Below, one piece after another: positions 1 to 8,106 of a stretch of 44,142 nucleotides of DNA (the first letter of the stretch is position 1; every line of letters starts with the position of its first letter). Source of the stretch: Mediterranea sp. An20 (GTDB taxonomy: Bacteria; Bacteroidota; Bacteroidia; Bacteroidales; Bacteroidaceae); the NCBI RefSeq assembly GCF_002160055.1, contig NZ_NFJV01000030.1:1-44142 (forward strand), given 5' to 3'. The notes under the pieces are model-generated. The model did no database searches, was not told the DNA's origin, and saw only the letters and a list, made by a program, of their open reading frames with translations. Made by a program: the position numbers and the translations under genes.

Positions 1-116
1 CGGCTTCTTTCAGATTCCAACTCGCGATGGACACCCTTGCCATGGGCTGTATGATTCCCGCTATTAGGGCTCATTCGGGACTTGCACCCGTTAGCTAATA
101 CTCATGCCGAGCATAC
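1..116 (-). mobile_element. 5' end of a group II intron, class C type (partial)
   Basis: Read on the minus strand, this stretch starts GTATGCTCGGCATGAG and carries the group II intron domain I signatures GGGTGCAAGTCCCGAA, GCAAGGGTGTCC and GGAATCTGAA in the order and spacing I know from class C introns such as the Oceanobacillus iheyensis one. The 5' splice site is placed at 116/117 because the GTATG start aligns with the family's GTGTG start. The intron runs off the window at base 1, so its reverse transcriptase is not visible. The base before the intron is the end of the T-rich tail of the phosphate transporter terminator, the kind of site class C introns choose. Family assignment is from recalled signatures, not a covariance search. 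Confidence 0.82.
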
Positions 117-124
117 AGAGAGAA

Positions 125-155
125 AGCGCCGGTCTCAACGACTGAGACCGGCGCT
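125..155 (-). terminator. Rho-independent terminator of the PiT gene
   Basis: A perfect 13-bp stem (125-137 with 143-155) with a 5-nt loop follows the transporter stop codon on the minus strand and is followed by a pyrimidine-rich tail TTTCTCTCT (125-117). The intron begins immediately after this tail. Confidence 0.88.
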
Positions 156-207
156 CAAAACACACAATAAGCTGAGTGATATAGAATCTGCGTGGAGCCG
201 TGCTGTC

Positions 208-2469
208 TCAGCGCGGCATTTCGTTGTTGTCTTCTGCTTGGAATTTGCGACTTACCTTCAGCAAATTAGTGGTATAGGTTACTACGTTCTGTGCCTCCTG
301 AATCATGGTCAGATATACCATGCTTACCTTGATACTGCCGCTTTGTCCCTGTATACGTTGCAGTTCTTCGCGCTTCAGGTGTGACAGCTGTCCGTTCAGG
401 TCGTTTGCCTTACGTACAATGTCACCCAGATGTTCGTAGTTGTTGTCTTCTACTGTCTGACGACTTGTCTGGAGCAGACTCGTGATGTCTTCGCTCACAT
501 CGCCAAACTCACCTTTCTGAATAGCATCCAGAGGCTTGAAGTTGTTGTCGATATGCTCCAGGCAGGGTTCACACAAGCGACCGATACTGTACACCAGTTC
601 GCTGGCGAAGTCATTGCCCTGGAAGTAATACAGCCCCTTATCCAGCACAGTCTTGTTATCCAGACGTGACATGGCCAAGGTTCCCGTACGCTTCATCTGC
701 TTGATAAGCTGCTTTTCAAACTTCACCGAACCCATAGAGCGGCGCAGACCGCGCAGGTTTTCGTGCAAGAAAGAAGTAACAGTACGTTCGTAATTCTCTT
801 GCGTAAAGCTCAGCACCTTGGTCAGCTCTTCGCGAGTGTGCTGGCGCAGCAGAGTCAGTACTTCTTCGTTGTCTTCGCTCTGCATAATCTGCTTCACAGT
901 ATCCAGTATCTTTTCCTTCTGTTTGCGCTTCTTGAACATCATCTGGCTATGGATAAGCGAGTAAACAGCCACGGCAATGAGAGCCACGATGGCAATGCTG
1001 CCGCCATAGTGTATAATCAACGTAACGAAGAAACAGATAGTGAATGCCGCACCTGCCGTGATAAACCAGCCACCGATGACACTAAGCACACCCGTGATGC
1101 GGAACACTGCAGAGTCACGTCCCCAGGCTCGGTCGGTAAGCGAAGTACCCATAGATACCATGAACGTAACGTAGGTGGTGGAAAGAGGCAGCTTGAGCGA
1201 AGTGCCCAGCGCGATAAGCAGACCGGAAAGCACGAGGTTGACCGAAGCGCGCACAAGGTCGAATGCGGCCCCCTCTTCCAGCGTCAACTCTTCTTTACGG
1301 AAGCGGGTGGAAATCCAAGCCTTGGTACGTTCGGGAGTAATGCGGTTGAGTGTATTGGCCAAGTTAAGGCTGAAACGCACGATACGGCGAGCAATAGGAG
1401 TAGAACCGAAACCTTCTTCGCCCTCGTCTTGACGGGCCAACGACACCTCGGTTTTAATAACATTGTGTGCTTTCTTTGAGGTGCACAGGGCATAGACCAT
1501 CACTGCACCTGCCAGAATAAGGAAGTACCACGGCGTCTTGGCCGAGCCCAGCAGCGAAGTCATCAGCCAGCCGTCGGGACCTGCCGCCTGTCCGTTGGCC
1601 ATATAGTCCAGGTAGGCATCATAACCAGCCAAGGGTACACCAATGAAGTTTACAAGGTCATTACCAGCAAAGGCCAGGGCCAGAGCGAAAGTACCCATCA
1701 TTACTACAATCTTGAACACGTTTATCTTGCACCAATGCAACACCTGCATCAGGATGGTGAAGAACACGAAACAGCCCAGCACAATGTAGCCCGTGTGAGC
1801 GTGAATCCAGTTATTCACATCGGCAGTCATAAACGAACTATCCTTCAGGCCTTTGATGAGCATGAAGTAGATAATACTTGTAGCAGCGACACCTCCAAAA
1901 AGGGCTATGCTGTACTTCAGGTGCTTCTTGTAATTGAAGGTGAAGATGATACGGGCCAACCACTGCACCACCATACCGAAGAAGAAGGCAATAGCCACAC
2001 TCACGAAGATGGCCATGATAACCGTCAGTGCCTTATCCGTATTGATAAGCTGACCCATCGTGTAGTCGTCAGAACCCAACGTCTTGACCATAGCCAGGGC
2101 GAAGGTACCTCCCAGCAACTCAAACACCATCGACACGGTGGTACTCGTAGGAAGACCCATGGTGTTGAACACATCGAGCAGCACTACGTCCGTCAGCATC
2201 ACAGCCAGAAGGATGCACATCAGTTCATCGAAGAAGAAGTACTGCGGCTGGTAAATGCCGTGGCGTGCAATGTCCATCATACCGTTGCTCAGCGAGGCGC
2301 CCACAAATACACCGATACAGGCAATGATGAGCATGGTTCGAAACGAAGCCGCCTTGGAGCCGACGGACGAATTGAGAAAGTTCACTGCATCGTTGCTAAC
2401 ACCTACCATGAGGTCGAAAACGGCCAGAATGCCGAGGAAAATGACGATGCACAAGTAAATTGTTTCCAT
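208..2469 (-). CDS. PiT-family inorganic phosphate transporter with PhoU-like C-terminal region
   Basis: Integral membrane phosphate permease of 753 residues. Both inverted PiT signature repeats are visible: GVSNDAVNFLNSS near the N-terminus and FAGNDLVNFIGVPLAG in the middle, together with LPTSTTVSMVFE and LPLSTTYVTFMVS, where the second pair closes each half. About ten hydrophobic segments precede a soluble, charged helical tail of roughly 220 residues (from about residue 530) that resembles PhoU and may report phosphate status. The upstream ATG at 2571 was rejected; METIYLCIVIFLG at 2469 gives a normal first membrane helix. It is transcribed alone, ends in a strong hairpin, and is followed by a group IIC intron. 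The family is certain; the regulatory role of the tail is inferred. Confidence 0.93.
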   Translation of the reverse strand: METIYLCIVIFLGILAVFDLMVGVSNDAVNFLNSSVGSKAASFRTMLIIACIGVFVGASLSNGMMDIARHGIYQPQYFFFDELMCILLAVMLTDVVLLDVFNTMGLPTSTTVSMVFELLGGTFALAMVKTLGSDDYTMGQLINTDKALTVIMAIFVSVAIAFFFGMVVQWLARIIFTFNYKKHLKYSIALFGGVAATSIIYFMLIKGLKDSSFMTADVNNWIHAHTGYIVLGCFVFFTILMQVLHWCKINVFKIVVMMGTFALALAFAGNDLVNFIGVPLAGYDAYLDYMANGQAAGPDGWLMTSLLGSAKTPWYFLILAGAVMVYALCTSKKAHNVIKTEVSLARQDEGEEGFGSTPIARRIVRFSLNLANTLNRITPERTKAWISTRFRKEELTLEEGAAFDLVRASVNLVLSGLLIALGTSLKLPLSTTYVTFMVSMGTSLTDRAWGRDSAVFRITGVLSVIGGWFITAGAAFTICFFVTLIIHYGGSIAIVALIAVAVYSLIHSQMMFKKRKQKEKILDTVKQIMQSEDNEEVLTLLRQHTREELTKVLSFTQENYERTVTSFLHENLRGLRRSMGSVKFEKQLIKQMKRTGTLAMSRLDNKTVLDKGLYYFQGNDFASELVYSIGRLCEPCLEHIDNNFKPLDAIQKGEFGDVSEDITSLLQTSRQTVEDNNYEHLGDIVRKANDLNGQLSHLKREELQRIQGQSGSIKVSMVYLTMIQEAQNVVTYTTNLLKVSRKFQAEDNNEMPR

Positions 2470-2520
2470 AAAATGTATTATAAAATAATGTGTGATTCTA
2501 CTCACTTCAGCTTTCGGGTG

Positions 2521-2528
2521 CAAAGGAC
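2521..2528 (-). promoter_or_regulatory. Possible -7 box for the PiT gene
   Basis: The minus strand reads GTCCTTTGCACCCG here, an imperfect TAnnTTTG box about 50 nt upstream of the chosen start at 2469. The rfbA promoter has the same CTTTGCACCCG context. No clear -33 TTTG was found, so this is weak. Confidence 0.35.
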
Positions 2529-2717
2529 GGCATTCCGTGTTACATACGCTTGTCATACGTATTACAAACATGTTACAGAAGAAAGGGAAGCGAAGAAAGA
2601 CCGGGGATGTACTCCCCCTCTGCTCCGACTTGAATGCTGAAATAATTTAGACTCTCCGACCAGCGCACAGCCGATTCGTTATTACATTGATAATCAATAC
2701 CATGCACCTTATATATA

Positions 2718-2783
2718 AGAAGTATACTGCTTAGCGCCTGGAAGCTGGCTGCTTAGCGCTTGGCCGTTTTCTACGAAGCGCTT
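2718..2783 (-). repeat. 66-bp intergenic element of three 22-nt units (copy A)
   Basis: On the minus strand three units of exactly 22 nt follow each other: 2783-2762, 2761-2740 and 2739-2718. Units start AAGCGC, AAGCGC and AGGCGC; the first two end GGCC and TTCC; units 2 and 3 share GCGCTAAGCAG. TATATATAAG follows directly. Same architecture as 7265-7330 and 16329-16394. The rest of the 478-bp gap between the divergent PiT and phosphoesterase genes holds only their promoters. Confidence 0.85.
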
Positions 2784-2869
2784 ACCAGAATAGGAATGTC
2801 CCTTTTACTCAAGACATCCGTGTTACGAAAAAAGTTTCAATCACTTCTCTTCATTCCCGATATAAACCT

Positions 2870-2877
2870 TATCTTTG
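2870..2877 (+). promoter_or_regulatory. -7 promoter box of the phosphoesterase gene
   Basis: TATCTTTG matches the Bacteroidetes primary sigma factor -7 consensus TAnnTTTG exactly. It implies a leader of about 65 nt before the ATG at 2949. A -33 TTTG is not evident. Confidence 0.6.
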
Positions 2878-2948
2878 TCTCAGGTTAGGAAGCGCCGCCA
2901 AACCGGGCTCCCTTTAATTATGGATGCTAAACTCTTAATGCTCAATTT

Positions 2949-3443
2949 ATGAAGAAGATAGGACTTCTCTCCGACACGCATGGCTACTGGGACGACCGCT
3001 ACCTGAAGTATTTCGAGCCTTGCGACGAAATCTGGCACGCAGGCGACATCGGCTCTGCCGAACTGGCCCTCCGCCTGGCAGCCTTCCGCCCCCTTCGTGC
3101 CGTCTACGGTAACATCGACGGGGCCGAACTGCGACGCCTCTACCCCCAGACACTACGCTTCACCATAGAGGGTGCCGAAGTAGTGATGAAACACATTGGC
3201 GGATACCCCGGACACTATGACCCCTCCATACGCGGCTCTCTCCTGACCCGCCCACCCCGCCTATTTGTCAGCGGACACTCGCACATCCTCAAAGTGCAAT
3301 ACGACCGCACGCTCCACATGCTCCACATCAATCCCGGTGCGGCAGGCGTGCAGGGATGGCACACCAAGCGTACCCTCGTGCGCTTCGTAGTGGACAACGG
3401 CCAATTCGGCGACCTTGAAGTCATTGAACTGGCAGAGCAATGA
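2949..3443 (+). CDS. YfcE/MJ0936-family metallophosphoesterase
   Basis: A 164-residue calcineurin-like phosphoesterase. The dinuclear metal-site motifs appear in order: SDTHG (residues 8-12), HAGDIGS (about 36-42), GNID (about 55-58), a conserved histidine in MKHIGGYPG, GHSH (about 109-112) and NPGAAG near the end. Small stand-alone members of this family are cytoplasmic phosphodiesterases with poorly defined natural substrates, so no precise substrate is assigned. There is no signal peptide or membrane segment, and the length is normal for the family. Start MKKIGLLSDTHG places the first metal motif at the usual distance from the N-terminus. It is transcribed alone in the same direction as rfbA, 247 bp downstream, which has its own promoter. 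Confidence 0.9.
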   Translation: MKKIGLLSDTHGYWDDRYLKYFEPCDEIWHAGDIGSAELALRLAAFRPLRAVYGNIDGAELRRLYPQTLRFTIEGAEVVMKHIGGYPGHYDPSIRGSLLTRPPRLFVSGHSHILKVQYDRTLHMLHINPGAAGVQGWHTKRTLVRFVVDNGQFGDLEVIELAEQ

Positions 3444-3555
3444 AACGCACGGCACACATCGCCCGAACACAAAGGCCAGTAGCACAGCGCAAATATCTTT
3501 TCCCCGAAAGCTTCCCCCTCAGGGAGCAGGACGAGTGAAGGTTTCGGGCTGAAAG

Positions 3556-3587
3556 TTTGGACATGTCCCGATTTTTCCGCATCTTTG
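3556..3587 (+). promoter_or_regulatory. Promoter of rfbA
   Basis: TTTG (3556-3559), a 20-nt spacer, then CATCTTTG (3580-3587) fit the Bacteroidetes -33/-7 layout with one mismatch in the -7 box. Transcription would begin near 3592, giving a leader of about 100 nt. Just upstream, CCCGAAAG (3503-3510) and GTTTCGGG (3541-3548) can form a hairpin, possibly the end of the preceding transcript although no T tract follows. Confidence 0.6.
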
Positions 3588-3690
3588 CACCCGTGAATAA
3601 TCGCGAGAGCCGTGGGGCATCGTCCTCCTTCTTATTTTATTCTAATTTGAACAAGAGTAACTCATTACCCTATTAAAAAAGAATGAAGAT

Positions 3691-4563
3691 ATGAAAGGAA
3701 TTATTCTGGCAGGCGGAAGCGCCACCCGCCTCTACCCTCTGAGCAAGGCTATCTCCAAACAGATAATGCCTGTCTACGACAAGCCCATGATTTATTATCC
3801 CCTTTCCACACTCATGCTGGCCGGTATCCGCGAAGTGCTCATCATCTCCACCCCGCGCGACCTGCCCATGTTCCGCGAACTGTTGGGCACAGGCGAAGAA
3901 CTGGGCATGAAGTTCCAATACAAGGTGCAAGAACATCCCAACGGTCTGGCACAGGCTTTTGTGCTGGGTGCCGACTTCCTCGACGGAGGTCCTGGCTGCC
4001 TCATCTTGGGCGATAACCTCTTCTACGGGCAGGGATTCTCTTCCATGCTGCGCCGCGCCTCTTCCGTAAAGCAAGGAGCCTGCATCTTCGGCTACTACGT
4101 CAAAGACCCCCGCGCTTACGGCGTGGTAGAATTCGACCATACGGGACGCGTCATCTCCATCGAAGAGAAGCCCCAACACCCCAAGAGCAATTATGCCGTG
4201 CCCGGACTCTACTTCTATGACCATACCGTCACTGAAAAGGCACTGGCATTGAAACCTTCGGCCCGGGGCGAATACGAGATAACCGACCTCAACCGCCTTT
4301 ACCTTAATGAAGGAACTCTCAAAGTAGAACTCTTCGGCCGAGGCTTTGCCTGGCTTGACACGGGCAATTGCGACAGCCTGCTCGAGGCTTCCAACTTCGT
4401 GGCTACCATACAGAACCGTCAGGGCTTCCGCGTATCGTGTATTGAAGAAATTGCCTGGCGCAAAGGTTGGATAGACTCTCCACAACTGCACCGCTTGGGC
4501 GAACAGCTCGGCAAGACAGAGTATGGACACTACCTCATGGAATTGGCAGATACACGAAAGTAA
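3691..4563 (+). CDS. rfbA: Glucose-1-phosphate thymidylyltransferase RfbA/RmlA
   Basis: Converts glucose-1-phosphate and dTTP to dTDP-glucose, the first step of dTDP-rhamnose and related deoxysugar synthesis in the cytoplasm. The 290-residue length is typical. The N-terminal nucleotidyltransferase signature [20 protein letters not shown] begins at residue 3, followed by [16 protein letters not shown], the metal-binding LGDNLFYG (about residue 107) and the sugar-binding segment [20 protein letters not shown]. rfbB follows 45 bp downstream on the same strand and makes the next step, so the two probably form an operon. rfbC and rfbD are not in the window, so the final sugar is not fixed by context. 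Confidence 0.97.
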   Translation: MKGIILAGGSATRLYPLSKAISKQIMPVYDKPMIYYPLSTLMLAGIREVLIISTPRDLPMFRELLGTGEELGMKFQYKVQEHPNGLAQAFVLGADFLDGGPGCLILGDNLFYGQGFSSMLRRASSVKQGACIFGYYVKDPRAYGVVEFDHTGRVISIEEKPQHPKSNYAVPGLYFYDHTVTEKALALKPSARGEYEITDLNRLYLNEGTLKVELFGRGFAWLDTGNCDSLLEASNFVATIQNRQGFRVSCIEEIAWRKGWIDSPQLHRLGEQLGKTEYGHYLMELADTRK

Positions 4564-4608
4564 TACTCCATAAATCATTGCCCCATTAACCATTAACCAT
4601 TGATCATT

Positions 4609-5748
4609 ATGAAGACCTATCTCGTAACGGGTGCCGCAGGATTCATCGGCGCCAACTTCATCAAATATCTCCTGAAGAGATACGACAACATCCGTATTGT
4701 AGTGCTCGATGCACTGACTTATGCAGGCAACCTGGGTACCATAGCCGATGACATTGACAACGACCGTTGCATCTTCGTGCGAGGTGACATCGGCGATCGT
4801 TCCCTTGCCGATGAACTCTTCGCCCGCTATAAATTTGACTATGTGGTGAACTTCGCCGCCGAAAGCCATGTGGACCGCAGCATTGAAAACCCGCAGCTCT
4901 TCCTGCAAACCAACATCCTCGGCACGCAAAACTTGCTCGATGCCGCCCGACGCAGCTGGGTAACGGGTCATGACGAAACAGGCTATCCGCTTTGGCGTAA
5001 CGGTGTACGCTTTCACCAGGTCAGCACCGATGAGGTATACGGCTCACTTGGAGCCGAAGGATACTTCACCGAGCATACTCCCCTCTGCCCTCACAGCCCG
5101 TACAGCGCTTCAAAGACCAGCGCCGACCTCTTCGTTATGGCTTACCGGGACACCTACCACATGCCTGTCAGCATCACCCGCTGCTCGAACAACTACGGGC
5201 CCTATCACTTCCCCGAAAAACTCATACCGCTTATCATCAAGAACATTCTTGAAGGAAAGTCACTGCCTGTATACGGTGATGGCAGTAACGTGCGCGACTG
5301 GCTCTATGTCGAAGACCATTGCAAAGCTATCGACCTTGTTATTTCACAAGGACGCGCCGGCGAAGTCTACAACGTGGGTGGCCATAACGAAAAGACCAAC
5401 CTGGAAATTGTACGCCTCACCATCGCCACCATCCACCGGCTCATGGAGTCGCATCCTGAATATCGCAAGGTACTGAAGAAACAAGTAATTACTCCTGACG
5501 GAGACATTGACATCTCGTGGATAAACGATAGCCTAATCACCTTTGTAAAGGACCGTCTGGGACACGACCAACGCTATGCCATCGATCCTACCAAGATTCA
5601 CAACGAACTGGGCTGGGTGCCTGAAACGACCTTCGAAGTAGGTATTGTCAAGACCATTGAGTGGTATCTCAACCACCAGGATTGGGTGGAAGAGGTGACC
5701 AGCGGCGAGTATCAGAAGTACTACGACCGCATGTACGGCAACCGATAA
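4609..5748 (+). CDS. rfbB: dTDP-glucose 4,6-dehydratase RfbB/RmlB
   Basis: Extended short-chain dehydrogenase that converts dTDP-glucose to dTDP-4-keto-6-deoxyglucose using bound NAD. The 379-residue protein starts MKTYLVTGAAGFIGANF with the GxxGxxG Rossmann motif; an in-frame TTG nine bases upstream was rejected in favour of the ATG. The catalytic threonine region STDEVYGSLG and the YxxxK motif YSASKTSAD are present, followed by SNNYGPYHFPEKLIP and GDGSNVRDWLYVEDH. It is somewhat longer than the roughly 350-residue E. coli enzyme; the extra sequence lies in the C-terminal half. The spacer to rfbA contains two near-identical CATTAAC repeats. A bidirectional hairpin ends the transcript. Confidence 0.97.
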   Translation: MKTYLVTGAAGFIGANFIKYLLKRYDNIRIVVLDALTYAGNLGTIADDIDNDRCIFVRGDIGDRSLADELFARYKFDYVVNFAAESHVDRSIENPQLFLQTNILGTQNLLDAARRSWVTGHDETGYPLWRNGVRFHQVSTDEVYGSLGAEGYFTEHTPLCPHSPYSASKTSADLFVMAYRDTYHMPVSITRCSNNYGPYHFPEKLIPLIIKNILEGKSLPVYGDGSNVRDWLYVEDHCKAIDLVISQGRAGEVYNVGGHNEKTNLEIVRLTIATIHRLMESHPEYRKVLKKQVITPDGDIDISWINDSLITFVKDRLGHDQRYAIDPTKIHNELGWVPETTFEVGIVKTIEWYLNHQDWVEEVTSGEYQKYYDRMYGNR

Positions 5749-5760
5749 AGAGGAGTGTAT

Positions 5761-5806
5761 AAAAACCAAAGGGAGGGACGGATATTCGCCTCTCTCTTTG
5801 GTTTTT
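5761..5806. terminator. Bidirectional hairpin terminator between rfbB and the cysteine desulfidase gene
   Basis: AAAAACCAAAGGGAG (5761-5775) pairs with CTCTCTTTGGTTTTT (5792-5806). The A/T ends supply a T tract on both strands, so it can end both convergent transcripts. Confidence 0.88.
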
Positions 5807-5821
5807 ATCTGTTTCCAGTCT

Positions 5822-7135
5822 CTATTTTTTCGTCATAATATCCAACACGACCCTATCGGTCTCATTCATGCCACGAGTACCTATTTGAGTGAGGTTTCGG
5901 ATGCTCCGGTCCACGTCCTCATCAATAATCCCCTCCACGGAAGTAACAGTTCGGTTCTCCATAGCCATGATAGCAGAAAGCACGGCAGTAGATACGCCAG
6001 TGGTGACTTTCAGCGCGCAACTGGGTTTGGCACCGTCACATATCATGCCGGTCAGGTTGGCTATCATATTTTGTACTGCATACGTTATCTGCCGGTAATC
6101 CCCGCCCATTAGCCAGGTAATGCCACAGCTGGAACCGGTTGCTGCTACTACACAACCGCATAGGGCAGAGAGTCTGCCTAAACTTTGTTTAATATAGATG
6201 ACTGTCAAGTGGCTTAACATGAGCGCACGGATAAGCTCTTCCTCCGTTTTACCGTTTTCTTCGGCAAACACAACGACAGGAATAGTAGCCGAAATCCCTT
6301 GATTACCGCTGCCCGAATTGCTCATTACCGGTATCATGGCACCAGCCATACGGGCATCGCAAGCACCGGAAGTATAAGAAAGAATATGTGAGAAGACACT
6401 GTCGCCCATGATACGATGTTCGTAGTTGCCACGCAGCATCTTACCCAGCCCATGTCCGTAGTCGCCCTGAAAAGATTGTTCGGCAGCAGCCTTGTTGATG
6501 CGGGCCGTTTCAAGTATGAAGCGTATTTCGTCCAAAGGAGCCGTGGTGGCAAACTCATAGACCTTATGCAGGTTCAACTCTGGGGCGGTTTCTTCTTCCT
6601 CGGCCGCAGAAACAGACTGTTTGTCCAATAAGACTTCACCGTTTCTCGCCAGATAACGGAAGTCGGTGTGTCCGCCTGCAATGACCGCAGTAGCCTGCTC
6701 TGTACCTGCCTGACAAATAACTTCGATGTAAAGTTTTTCTTCAATGCCATCTTTCAACGCAATATGGATACGCTTCTCATCAATAAACTGTTTGCCCTCG
6801 TTTACTGCCTGTGGTGTACAGTCTTTTAATACTTCAAGCTGATATTCCGACCGTCCGATGAGAGCCCCCAGCGCAATAGCAATAGGGAGTCCTATCATGC
6901 CTGTTCCGGGTATGCCCACCCCCATGGCATTCTTCAGAATATTGGCACTGAGCAGAGCAGTCACCTTTTCGGGGCGATGCCCTAATATTTCAGTGGCACG
7001 AGCCACACAGAGAGCTACGGCCATGGGTTCGGTACAGCCGATAGCAGGCACTACTTCGCGCTTCACAAGCGCTATGATTTGTTGTCTTTCGAGTTGTTCC
7101 ATCTCTTTTTTTAGATTGACATGTGGGTATTTCAT
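5822..7135 (-). CDS. L-cysteine desulfidase family protein (CyuA/UPF0597)
   Basis: A 437-residue member of the CyuA/YhaM family, which breaks cysteine into pyruvate, ammonia and sulfide with an oxygen-sensitive iron-sulfur cluster. The conserved VVPAIGCTEPMAVA lies near residue 30, and further cysteines occur in LSALCGCVVAATGSSCG and ICDGAKPSC, the pattern expected for the cluster ligands. GIPGTGMIGLP and MSNSGSGNQGI are typical glycine-rich family segments. There is no signal peptide. Some related proteins are annotated only as UPF0597, and activity on serine or other substrates has not been excluded for the family. It is transcribed alone, convergent with rfbB, from a promoter that leaves a leader of only about ten bases. 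Confidence 0.88.
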   Translation of the reverse strand: MKYPHVNLKKEMEQLERQQIIALVKREVVPAIGCTEPMAVALCVARATEILGHRPEKVTALLSANILKNAMGVGIPGTGMIGLPIAIALGALIGRSEYQLEVLKDCTPQAVNEGKQFIDEKRIHIALKDGIEEKLYIEVICQAGTEQATAVIAGGHTDFRYLARNGEVLLDKQSVSAAEEEETAPELNLHKVYEFATTAPLDEIRFILETARINKAAAEQSFQGDYGHGLGKMLRGNYEHRIMGDSVFSHILSYTSGACDARMAGAMIPVMSNSGSGNQGISATIPVVVFAEENGKTEEELIRALMLSHLTVIYIKQSLGRLSALCGCVVAATGSSCGITWLMGGDYRQITYAVQNMIANLTGMICDGAKPSCALKVTTGVSTAVLSAIMAMENRTVTSVEGIIDEDVDRSIRNLTQIGTRGMNETDRVVLDIMTKK

Positions 7136-7146
7136 GAATATGAATG

Positions 7147-7154
7147 CAAAGCTA
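7147..7154 (-). promoter_or_regulatory. -7 box of the cysteine desulfidase gene
   Basis: The minus strand reads TAGCTTTG, an exact TAnnTTTG match, ending 11 nt before the ATG at 7135. This supports that start codon and predicts a very short leader. Confidence 0.6.
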
Positions 7155-7264
7155 ACAAAAATAAGTTAAAGCCGGTATGGTAAGCAGAAGAAAAATGAAG
7201 AAGAAGTGGTCTAAACTATTTACGCACAAAACTGATGCACTGCACATAGGGCAACTTCTCTGAC

Positions 7265-7330
7265 AAGCTCTTCACAAAGAACTTCCAAGCAATAAGCAGT
7301 CTACTTCCAGGCAATAAGCAGCAAGTTTGT
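7265..7330 (+). repeat. 66-bp intergenic element of three 22-nt units (copy B)
   Basis: Three contiguous 22-nt units lie at 7265-7286, 7287-7308 and 7309-7330. They begin AAGCTC, AAGCAA and AGGCAA; the first two end ACTTCC; units 2 and 3 share GCAATAAGCAG. TATATATTAG follows directly, as TATATATAAG follows copy A. Nothing else was recognised in the 322-bp gap between rlmH and the cysteine desulfidase gene apart from the latter's promoter. Confidence 0.85.
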
Positions 7331-7457
7331 TATATATTAGAAACAAAATACTGATTACCAACAAAATGCGATTACTCACATCACAAAGGAAAAGGTCTAA
7401 ATCACTTCAGAATCTTTTGTCTATAGCGATATGCCGGCAACAGACTTCATGACAACA

Positions 7458-7931
7458 TTATTCGTGGTGATAAGGACTACCGGCCAAAATGCTCATGGCG
7501 CGATAAAGCTGTTCGACAAAGATGAGGCGCACCATCTGATGAGAGAAAGTCATACGCGATAGAGAAAGTTTTTCGCGGGCTGCTTCATAGATACGCGGGG
7601 CAAACCCGTAAGGTCCCCCGATTACAAACACGAGGCGCCGGGGTACCGTATTCATTTTATGACGCATCCATTCGGCAAATTCCAATGAGCGCATTTCTCG
7701 CCCGCCTTCATCGAGCAACACCACAAAGTCACCCGGCTGCAAGGCGCGTAAGATGAGGTCGGCTTCACGTTCTTTCTGCAAGTCAGTGGAGAGATTACGC
7801 GTATTTTTCAACTCAGGAATGACCTCAAGGTCAAAAGTAAGATAACGTTGCGTACGTTGCATATAGTCATTGATGAGTATCGTGAAATGAGGGTCCGTTG
7901 TACGACCCACTACAAGCAGGAGGGTTTTCAT
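7458..7931 (-). CDS. rlmH: 23S rRNA pseudouridine-1915 N3-methyltransferase RlmH
   Basis: SPOUT-class methyltransferase that modifies pseudouridine 1915 in helix 69 of 23S rRNA on assembled ribosomes. The 157-residue length is exactly the family norm. The trefoil-knot signatures are visible: LLDEGGREMRSLEFAEW, the SAM-binding FVIGGPYGF, and the C-terminal SLSRMTFSHQMVRLIFVEQL. An in-frame ATG at 7970 was rejected because it falls inside a promoter box (7968-7975) and would add 13 residues the family lacks; MKTLLLVVGRT at 7931 is the usual N-terminus. It is transcribed alone toward the repeat-bearing gap. Confidence 0.96.
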   Translation of the reverse strand: MKTLLLVVGRTTDPHFTILINDYMQRTQRYLTFDLEVIPELKNTRNLSTDLQKEREADLILRALQPGDFVVLLDEGGREMRSLEFAEWMRHKMNTVPRRLVFVIGGPYGFAPRIYEAAREKLSLSRMTFSHQMVRLIFVEQLYRAMSILAGSPYHHE

Positions 7932-7967
7932 TCGTTTTCTTTTTTCTTGTATATCAAATATCGATGG

Positions 7968-7975
7968 CAAAGGTA
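7968..7975 (-). promoter_or_regulatory. -7 box of rlmH
   Basis: The minus strand reads TACCTTTG, an exact TAnnTTTG match. Predicted transcription starts near 7964, about 33 nt before the ATG at 7931, which decides the rlmH start. Confidence 0.65.
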
Positions 7976-8047
7976 GTGAATATTTTTCTGTATAGCCTTT
8001 TCACCGACTCTGTTTTACAAGCGGACTATCAGTTTGAACTAGCTAAA

Positions 8048-8084
8048 AAAAGCTCCCACCCTTCAAAGAAGGGAAGGAGCTTTT
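8048..8084. terminator. Hairpin terminator downstream of the PFOR gene
   Basis: AAAAGCTCC (8048-8056) pairs with GGAGCTTTT (8076-8084), and inside it CCCTTC (8059-8064) pairs with GAAGGG (8068-8073). A runs on the left supply a T tract for minus-strand transcription leaving the oxidoreductase gene. Confidence 0.85.
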
Positions 8085-8106
8085 CAAACTTATGCTAATA
8101 GGAAGT

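Noticed and set aside
3503..3548. CCCGAAAG/GTTTCGGG hairpin between the phosphoesterase gene and rfbA as a terminator
   Set aside because: The stem is short, the loop is long and no T tract follows; it overlaps the region just upstream of the rfbA promoter and may be incidental.
4591..4608. CATTAAC repeats before rfbB as a regulatory site
   Set aside because: Short AT-rich repeats of this kind are common in Bacteroides spacers; nothing else supports a function.
3673..5016. A 447-codon open frame on the minus strand
   Set aside because: It is antisense to rfbA and the start of rfbB, both of which are certain; its composition is that of a codon shadow.
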